From assembly GCA_025360665.1 (NCBI GenBank), contig JANYBU010000201.1, forward strand, positions 1 to 10,566: a stretch of 10,566 bases of DNA, read 5' to 3'. This document shows, one piece after another, positions 6,042-10,566 of this stretch. Made by a program: the position numbers and the translations under genes. This DNA is from Nitrospira sp. GTDB lineage: Bacteria; Nitrospirota; Nitrospiria; Nitrospirales; Nitrospiraceae. The notes beneath the pieces were generated by a model. It was given only the letters and a program-made list of their open reading frames with translations, was not told the origin of the DNA and made no database searches. Each line of letters opens with the position of its first letter. Position 1 is the first letter of the stretch.

Positions 6042-6659
6042 ATGAGCCTATATCTTGTCTTTGGTCTCGACATCGGAAACGTCGGGCGGGCGAATGCGTC
6101 CAGGCCATCTACCAAGACACTTTTGATGGACTGGAACCAACGTCTGTCATTTTTCCGAGAAGTACATCTGGAATTCAGGAATGCCTTTGCCCATACCGGC
6201 AATTACGTCTTGCGAGCGGTTAAGCCCGAGGATTTAAACAGCATCATAGCGGTCCTTATTCGATACATACCAACTCATAAGTTTGTAGTGTTTGGCTACG
6301 GAGAGTTTCTTGCGGTGCTAGGACCGATAAATCGTGCGTTAGCACTGATGCCTTCTGCCATTGTCGGTCGAAGATGGACTCCCGGTATTGTCATGGACAT
6401 CAATCCTCATGGAGGAATTCCCCCGACACCGGTCTCGGACGAAAAAGCTAGGTTCGGACCCTTTGCTGTGCCTAGAATCAGAATCGCTTGGAAGGGTGAT
6501 ATCCTGGACTCTCAAGAGGATAAACTAGACAACACACAGCGAGAGGGCGGTTGGGGAAACCTGTCAGATCGAATGAAGAAGTTAGCTGGTGGCATTTGGG
6601 CGGCACGGTCTATGAAGTCCGTAGAGGGAATCGTGGCGGTCGCGCGATCTATCAGGTAG
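6042..6659 (+). CDS. Hypothetical protein, no recognised family (205 aa)
   Basis: I do not recognise this protein. It is soluble, with no signal peptide, no clear membrane helix and no Cys/His metal motif. It begins MSLYLVFGLDIGN, has mixed alpha/beta character, and has a Gly/Pro-rich middle (INPHGGIPPTPVSD at about 119-132). The C-terminus is basic and helical (DRMKKLAGGIWAARSMKSVEG...). The start ATG 6042 is supported by AGGA seven bases upstream in an A-rich leader. The DNA is visibly more AT-rich than the flanking genes, and the gene sits between repeat copies C and D, suggesting accessory or acquired origin. The SEL1-repeat gene follows 45 bases after its stop in the same direction, so they may be co-transcribed. 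That the frame is a real gene is likely but not certain. Confidence 0.6.
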   Translation: MSLYLVFGLDIGNVGRANASRPSTKTLLMDWNQRLSFFREVHLEFRNAFAHTGNYVLRAVKPEDLNSIIAVLIRYIPTHKFVVFGYGEFLAVLGPINRALALMPSAIVGRRWTPGIVMDINPHGGIPPTPVSDEKARFGPFAVPRIRIAWKGDILDSQEDKLDNTQREGGWGNLSDRMKKLAGGIWAARSMKSVEGIVAVARSIR

Positions 6660-6704
6660 CGCAGAAATGTGGAGATAACGCTCTGCACTTAATGTGGGGA
6701 ATGC

Positions 6705-7583
6705 ATGGAGAAGCCAGAAGGATGGGCTCAGTTTGAGGCTGCACTAGATGCCTACGAGCGGGGCGATTATGCAACGGCTTTGCAGAAGCTCAAGCCATGG
6801 GCTGACCGAGGCAATCCTTTCTCCCAATATAAGCTGGGTTTGATGTACGCGATGGGACATGGTGTGCCACAGGATTATCGGGAGGCTTTACGTTGGCTTC
6901 GGGCTGCAGCCGAACAAGGCGATGTCGATTTTCAATTTAGCGTCGGATCGCTTTATGCTGCGGGGGAGGAGGTCCCACAAGATTTCAAAGAGGCTTGGCA
7001 TTGGATGTATCAAGCTGCGCTGCAAGGTCATAGTGCTGCATCCTTCAATCTTGGATTGATGTACGCAAAAGGGCAGGGCGTAGCCAGAAATCCTGAAGCA
7101 GCTTTGATAGTGTTCCAAGATGCTGCTAGGAAGGGGTACATCCAAGCGCAATACACGTTGGGGATGATTTACCATGGTCTGTTTCTTGAGGGAGTACCGC
7201 AAGACCACAAAGAGGCCTTGCGTTGGTATCGTCAAGCAGCAGAACAGGGCTATGCAGCTGCTCAAATCCAATTGGGCGGAATGTATTACGACGGAGAGGT
7301 TGTAATACAAGATTTTCTCGAAGCCTCAAAGTGGTATAGAAAGGCGGCTGGGCAAAATGATGCTTTGGGCCAAACCAAGTTAGGAATATTATATTTTGAG
7401 GGGCTTGGTGTTCCGCAGGATTTTGTTCTGGCGCACATGTGGTTGAATCTTTCGGCGACACAAGGAGACGAGAATGCTGCTAAGTTGAGGGACAATTATG
7501 CCAAGGACATGACAAGAGAGCAGATCGCAGCTGCGCAAAAGAAGGCGAGTAATTGGAAGCCGAACACGCATGATAGCTTGTAA
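6705..7583 (+). CDS. SEL1-like repeat (TPR-type) protein
   Basis: A 292-aa alpha-solenoid protein of tandem SEL1-like repeats. Six units of about 36 residues run from about residue 37 to 254, each with the signature A/GxxxLGxMYxxGxGVPQDxxEAxxWxRxAAxQG. Examples are KLGLMYAMGHGVPQDYREALRWLRAAAEQG (split across 43-72) and the related units starting near 79, 115, 151, 189 and 225. The fourth carries a small insertion (HGLFLEG). An N-terminal cap (DAYERGDYATALQKLKPWADRGN) precedes them and a helical C-terminal cap follows. Such proteins act as scaffolds for protein-protein contacts. No signal peptide is present, so it is presumably cytoplasmic. ATG 6705 has GGGGA five bases upstream. Its DNA is AT-richer than the neighbours, like the 6042 gene. 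Partners are unknown; the adjacent unknown gene is a candidate by proximity only. Confidence 0.88.
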   Translation: MEKPEGWAQFEAALDAYERGDYATALQKLKPWADRGNPFSQYKLGLMYAMGHGVPQDYREALRWLRAAAEQGDVDFQFSVGSLYAAGEEVPQDFKEAWHWMYQAALQGHSAASFNLGLMYAKGQGVARNPEAALIVFQDAARKGYIQAQYTLGMIYHGLFLEGVPQDHKEALRWYRQAAEQGYAAAQIQLGGMYYDGEVVIQDFLEASKWYRKAAGQNDALGQTKLGILYFEGLGVPQDFVLAHMWLNLSATQGDENAAKLRDNYAKDMTREQIAAAQKKASNWKPNTHDSL

Positions 7584-7625
7584 GTCTTGCACAAAACTCA
7601 AAGGTAAGCGGATGGGAATAGCTCG

Positions 7626-7943
7626 TCACGAGGGCAGCGAGCCTTTGAGTAGTTCGAAATTCTTCGTCACCATCGCGTCGCCGTTCTTCGTGGACACATC
7701 GATGCCGGTGGCGCAGACGGTTCGGCACTCGTCGATTCGACCCAGCTTGTGCAGCGATTGGGCCCAGGCATAGTAGGCTGCTGAGTAGGTAGGTTTCACC
7801 GTGACGCATTGTTGAAGGGCCTTGACCGCTTCTTCGAAGTTTGCATCTTCCATGTAGGCCTTCCCGAGACCAAACCAAGCCACCTCGTCGTTCGGATCAA
7901 TCGTCAGGACTTTCTTGAGCGGTTCGATGCGGCGATTTGCCAT
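7626..7943 (-). CDS. Small tetratricopeptide-repeat protein (105 aa)
   Basis: A 105-aa protein with two recognisable TPR units. One is DEVAWFGLGKAYMEDANFEEAVKALQQCVTVKP (about residues 19-51, written here only as a region with key residues W, G, Y, A, P in TPR positions). The second is a degenerate unit starting SAAYYAWAQSLHKLGRIDECRTV. A half-helix lies before and a helical cap after. TPRs mediate protein-protein contacts; no partner is evident. No signal peptide. The start ATG 7943 is chosen because the minus strand has GGAGG (7953-7949) five bases upstream; a TTG at 7955 would lie over that ribosome-binding site. GC-rich codon use resembles the chromosome more than the SEL1 gene it converges on, 42 bases away. 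Repeat D lies upstream in the divergent gap. Confidence 0.82.
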   Translation of the reverse strand: MANRRIEPLKKVLTIDPNDEVAWFGLGKAYMEDANFEEAVKALQQCVTVKPTYSAAYYAWAQSLHKLGRIDECRTVCATGIDVSTKNGDAMVTKNFELLKGSLPS

Positions 7944-7993
7944 GTCTTCCTCCAAGTATGAGTGACGATAGCAGCGGCGAGCGCTCGTTGTCT

Positions 7994-8009
7994 ATGCAGT
8001 TTCCTGCAT
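7994..8009. other. Short hairpin in the TPR/HDAC divergent gap
   Basis: ATGCAG (7994-7999) and CTGCAT (8004-8009) form a six-pair stem with a TTTC loop. A separate perfect palindrome CGAGCGCTCG is at 7978-7987. Both lie between the divergent TPR and HDAC-like genes and could be operator sites or chance; no function is assigned. Confidence 0.25.
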
Positions 8010-8020
8010 GCTACGATTCG

Positions 8021-8143
8021 GCAGGACGCTGAAAAAGTCTGCCAGCTTTGTTCTCGCGTCGCTCAACGCCTCAACGTACTAGAAGTACGCCTCGGCATCT
8101 CGCTCGCTGCGGCCTCGCTGGGCAGCCATTTTGAGCGTCCTGC
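8021..8143. repeat. Imperfect-palindrome repeat, copy D (123 bp)
   Basis: Second copy of the family seen at 5886-6010, in the same orientation. It is bounded by GCAGGACGCT (8021-8030) and AGCGTCCTGC (8134-8143). The central hairpin is CGTACT-AGA-AGTACG. Relative to copy C, the changes in the outer stem (T to C at arm position 7, C to T at position 20) appear in both arms, so pairing is kept. The central stem also changes on both sides. It ends 23 bases before the ATG of the HDAC-like gene. Confidence 0.88.
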
Positions 8144-8166
8144 GGGGCAAGTAAGCTGGAGCATTT

Positions 8167-9111
8167 ATGGGTAAGACGGGTCTCGTTTACCATCCGGCAT
8201 ATCTCGACCATGACATGGGGGCCGGGCATCCTGAATCGCCCAATCGGCTGCGTGCCATCATGCAGCAGCTGGAACGGAGCGGTACTGCGGCTCGGCTGAC
8301 CAGGATCGAACCGCGAGAGGCTGAAGACGAATGGATCACGCAGATCCACGAGCCCTCGTATCTGGCGATGCTGAAGACCCACGCACCGACGAATGGGCGG
8401 GTCTCGCTCGATCCCGATACCTCAATGTCTCCCGGCTCATTGACCGCCGCCTATCTGGCAGCCGGCGGGGCGTTGGCCGCTGTCGATGCGATCATGAGCC
8501 GGCAAGTGGACCATGTATTTTGCGCGGTGAGGCCGCCGGGGCACCATGCCGAAGCGGGGCGCGCGATGGGTTTTTGTCTTTTCAATAATGTGGCGATCGC
8601 CGCACGCTATGTGCAGAAAAAGCATAGCCTTAAGCGCGTGTTGATTGTCGATTGGGACGTGCACCATGGCAACGGCACGCAACATAGTTTTGAAGATGAT
8701 CCCTCGGTGCTGTTCTTCAGCACGCATCAGTATCCGCACTATCCTGGTACGGGCCGCGCGACGGAGCGAGGCCGAGGGGCAGGCGAAGGGTTCACGATCA
8801 ATGTGCCGATGGAAGCGGGTGAGGGCGATGAGGAGTATCGCGCCGTCTTTCAGAGATCGTTGGTGCCGGCGGCCGATGCGTTCAAACCGGAATTCGTAAT
8901 CGTCTCAGCCGGCTTCGATGCGCATAAGGACGATCCGCTCGCGAGCATGGGGTTGACGGAAGAGGGCTACGCGGACCTCACCGGCATCGTGGCTGGCATC
9001 GCCAAGCGCTATGCTGGCGGGCGCATTCTCTCGTCGCTCGAAGGCGGCTACAACCTCACGGCGCTGGCCGCTTCAGTTGATCGTCACATTCAGGCGCTCT
9101 TAGCCGCATGA
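8167..9111 (+). CDS. Histone deacetylase family (HDAC/AcuC/acetylpolyamine amidohydrolase-like) zinc hydrolase
   Basis: A 314-aa complete protein of the arginase/deacetylase fold, bacterial class II HDAC-like group. These enzymes remove acetyl or other acyl groups from lysines or polyamines. The active site is intact: RPPGHHA at residues 122-128 with the tandem catalytic His126/His127, and DWDVHHGNGTQ at 162-172 with zinc ligands Asp164 and His166. GFDAH at 249-253 supplies the third ligand Asp251, and EGGYN at 292-296 the catalytic Tyr295. The N-terminal H-PESPNRL motif (residues 21-28) is typical. The true substrate (protein lysine, acetylpolyamine or other) cannot be read from sequence. 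ATG 8167 has GGAG five bases upstream. The stop codon overlaps the start of the cytochrome gene (ATGA, 9108-9111), implying translational coupling. Repeat D sits immediately upstream and may separate it from any distant promoter. Confidence 0.94.
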   Translation: MGKTGLVYHPAYLDHDMGAGHPESPNRLRAIMQQLERSGTAARLTRIEPREAEDEWITQIHEPSYLAMLKTHAPTNGRVSLDPDTSMSPGSLTAAYLAAGGALAAVDAIMSRQVDHVFCAVRPPGHHAEAGRAMGFCLFNNVAIAARYVQKKHSLKRVLIVDWDVHHGNGTQHSFEDDPSVLFFSTHQYPHYPGTGRATERGRGAGEGFTINVPMEAGEGDEEYRAVFQRSLVPAADAFKPEFVIVSAGFDAHKDDPLASMGLTEEGYADLTGIVAGIAKRYAGGRILSSLEGGYNLTALAASVDRHIQALLAA

Positions 9112-10394
9112 AGACCTCTGTCAAAGTTCTACTCGGTTGTGTCCTGGCGGGTGTGCTTGTCTATGTGTATTACACCGAGATCAAACCGGTCGTGATTTTC
9201 GGGTTGCGGTCGGATTACGCTCATGCGATTCCGTTTCAAAAAATCCCGGAAGGTCTGACGAGCTTGAAGGCCGAATCTTGCGGAGAATGCCATCGCGAGA
9301 TCTACGACGAATGGAAGACGAGTATCCACGCCCATGCCTATGAGGATCCGTTCTTTCAGGCCTATTGGAAAAAGGACAAGAATATTTGGGTGTGTTTGAA
9401 CTGTCACACCCCGCTGGAAAATCAGCAGCCGACATTGGTGAAAGAGATTCCGCGAGGGCGGGTGGAGAAGGCGATTCAAGAGCCCAACCCCCAGTACGAT
9501 CCCGAGTATCAGAAAGAATCGGTGACCTGCGCGGCCTGTCACGTGCGGGACGGAGTCATCTACGGACCGTTCGAAGATTCCGCCGCGCCGCACCCGACCA
9601 AGTTCGATCCAAATTTCAGGACCGCGCAGGTCTGTTATCGTTGTCACAATGTCGTGTCCGGGCCGGCGCAGTTTTATAAGGTGGGACCTTGCGGGACTTA
9701 CGCGGAATACGAAGGCAAGTTTTTCATGCAGGAGCGGGGCTTCATTTGCCAGAGTTGTCACATGCCTGAAATCGATCGGCCGGTGGCGCTGAATAGTCCG
9801 ATCCGACGTGGCCGCCGGCACCTCTGGCGCGGCGGCCACGACCCCGATATGGTGAAGCGGGCGGTGGGAATACAAGTAAGGGCCGACAACGCTTCGCCCA
9901 AGCCTGGCGATCGAGTCGGATTTACGCTCACCTTGATCAATGCAGGAGCCGGCCATAAGATTCCGACGGGCGACCCCGATCGATACTTCACGGTGGAGTT
10001 TTCCGTGGAAGATCAGCAGGGACGGGTGCTGGATCACCAAACATCGACGATGGGCCGCTGGATCATGTGGCAGCCGGCCATCGTCGAGTTGTATGATAAC
10101 CGCCTGTTGCCACTTGCCAGCCGGGAATACCAGTTTACGTATCAACTGCCAGCTCAGGCAGAGGGCTTGAAAATCAAGACCCGCGTGCAGTACCACATCC
10201 TGACCGATAAGCAGCATGAGATGTTACAGACTAAATATGGGCTGACGGGGAACGATCCCTATCAATTCGTCGTGTACGAGCGGGAGTTTCCTCTGTCCGG
10301 AGCGCTTGCGGCGTCGCTGAGCGAGAGTGATCAGCCGTCAGCCGTCAGCGGTCAGCACAATGGGTTAAGTTGTAAGGCCGGAGCTGAGGGCTGA
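9108..10394 (+). CDS. Membrane-anchored pentahaem c-type cytochrome
   Basis: A 428-aa protein with five CxxCH haem-attachment sites: CGECH (58-62), CLNCH (96-100), CAACH (141-145), CYRCH (176-180) and CQSCH (214-218). An uncleaved N-terminal membrane helix (about residues 5-22) places the haem domain in the periplasm. The EWKTSIHAHA segment after the first haem resembles the c554-type WxxSxHA motif and supplies candidate distal His ligands. So does HLWRGGHDP at 238-245. After the haem part a beta-sandwich-like domain begins with AGHKIPTGDPDR (281-292), typical of a group of multihaem cytochromes. It probably carries electrons between the quinone pool and periplasmic partners; the exact partner is unknown. 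Coupled by a 4-base overlap to the HDAC-like gene. The last 20 or so residues (QPSAVSGQHNGL...) are read from a heptad-repeat element and are probably non-functional. Confidence 0.92.
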   Translation: MKTSVKVLLGCVLAGVLVYVYYTEIKPVVIFGLRSDYAHAIPFQKIPEGLTSLKAESCGECHREIYDEWKTSIHAHAYEDPFFQAYWKKDKNIWVCLNCHTPLENQQPTLVKEIPRGRVEKAIQEPNPQYDPEYQKESVTCAACHVRDGVIYGPFEDSAAPHPTKFDPNFRTAQVCYRCHNVVSGPAQFYKVGPCGTYAEYEGKFFMQERGFICQSCHMPEIDRPVALNSPIRRGRRHLWRGGHDPDMVKRAVGIQVRADNASPKPGDRVGFTLTLINAGAGHKIPTGDPDRYFTVEFSVEDQQGRVLDHQTSTMGRWIMWQPAIVELYDNRLLPLASREYQFTYQLPAQAEGLKIKTRVQYHILTDKQHEMLQTKYGLTGNDPYQFVVYEREFPLSGALAASLSESDQPSAVSGQHNGLSCKAGAEG

Positions 10395-10405
10395 TTGCTG
10401 ATCAC
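10327..10405. repeat. Heptad-repeat stem-loop at the 3' end of the cytochrome gene
   Basis: The left arm (10327-10349) starts GTGATCA and continues as heptads GCCGTCA, GCCGTCA, GCGGTCA. The right arm (10383-10405) is GCTGAGG, GCTGATT, GCTGATC, then AC. The 23-base arms pair at 20 positions, with perfect GTGATCAGC/GCTGATCAC ends, around a 33-base loop. The cytochrome stop codon (10392-10394) lies inside the right arm. It resembles in design the 1007-1080 structure, and could be an intercistronic mRNA stabiliser or partial terminator before the rhodanese gene. Confidence 0.7.
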
Positions 10406-10432
10406 TGGCAGCTCAAACCACAAAGGAACGAG

Positions 10433-10566
10433 ATGACACACGCGTTGCTTATTGATACCGAAACCCTCCAGCAGAACTTGGGGCAGTCGGGCCTGGTGAT
10501 TCTCGACGTGCGTGGGCGTGCAGCCTACCAATTCGGCGGCCATATTCCAGGGGCTGTGCATTCGAC
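10433..10566 (+). CDS. Rhodanese-like domain protein, N-terminal part (3' cut by window edge)
   Basis: The frame opens at ATG 10433 with AAGGA (10422-10426) upstream and runs off the window. The visible 44 residues (MTHALLIDTETLQQNLGQ..., then LVILDVRGRAAYQFGGHIPGAVHS) match the N-terminal half of a rhodanese domain. That includes the ILDVRGRAAYxxGHIPGA signature that precedes the catalytic loop. The active-site Cys lies beyond the edge. No signal peptide is visible, so it is probably cytoplasmic. The form resembles thiosulfate sulfurtransferases with two tandem rhodanese domains, but length cannot be judged. Same strand as the cytochrome, 38 bases after its stop, so it may be read from the same transcript through the heptad stem-loop. 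Confidence 0.85.
   Translation, partial: MTHALLIDTETLQQNLGQSGLVILDVRGRAAYQFGGHIPGAVHS

Noticed and set aside
5848..6108. Frames across repeat copy C on either strand
   Set aside because: They mostly translate the imperfect palindrome; the repeated structure explains the open reading better than a gene.
9129..10217. 362-aa minus-strand open frame opposite the cytochrome
   Set aside because: It is antisense to five CxxCH motifs in the correct spacing; its own translation is not protein-like in domain content.

Overview
The window looks like a chromosomal segment of a moderately GC-rich, Gram-negative-type bacterium. Gene content (long RelA/SpoT protein, DUF192 protein, M3B oligopeptidase, HDAC-like hydrolase, membrane-anchored multihaem cytochrome) and the dispersed palindromic repeats fit Nitrospirota, most likely Nitrospira. 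That assignment is my inference from general familiarity; there is no rRNA or other phylogenetic marker here to prove it.

Layout. 1-997 (+) is the C-terminal part of a RelA/SpoT stringent-response enzyme, cut by the window edge. It converges on an exported DUF192 protein (1091-1558, -), with a heptad-repeat stem-loop between them. A divergent intergenic region carrying repeat copy A (1640-1825) leads to a small zinc-ribbon protein (1892-2077, +) and a secreted or anchored flavodoxin/WrbA-like protein (2122-2757, +). A bacterioferritin-associated ferredoxin gene (2909-3115, -) has a sigma70-like promoter with a Fur-like operator. Next comes a 607-aa M3B oligoendopeptidase (3293-5116, -). Repeat copy B (5274-5535), which holds four consecutive hairpins, sits directly upstream of an unrecognised 110-aa gene (5554-5886, +).

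A second palindromic repeat family has two direct copies, C (5886-6010) and D (8021-8143). They flank a more AT-rich islet: an unrecognised 205-aa protein, a SEL1-repeat protein, and a convergent small TPR protein. From 8167 a forward cluster encodes a complete HDAC-family deacylase translationally coupled to a membrane-anchored pentahaem cytochrome c. A heptad stem-loop follows, then the start of a rhodanese-domain protein cut by the window end.

The housekeeping genes are ordinary. The most interesting content is non-coding: two repeat families with structured DNA/RNA (one with paired, compensatory base changes between copies), a recurring heptad inverted repeat after stop codons, and the iron-box promoter of bfd. 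I saw no tRNA, rRNA, CRISPR array, transposase, or recognisable defence system.
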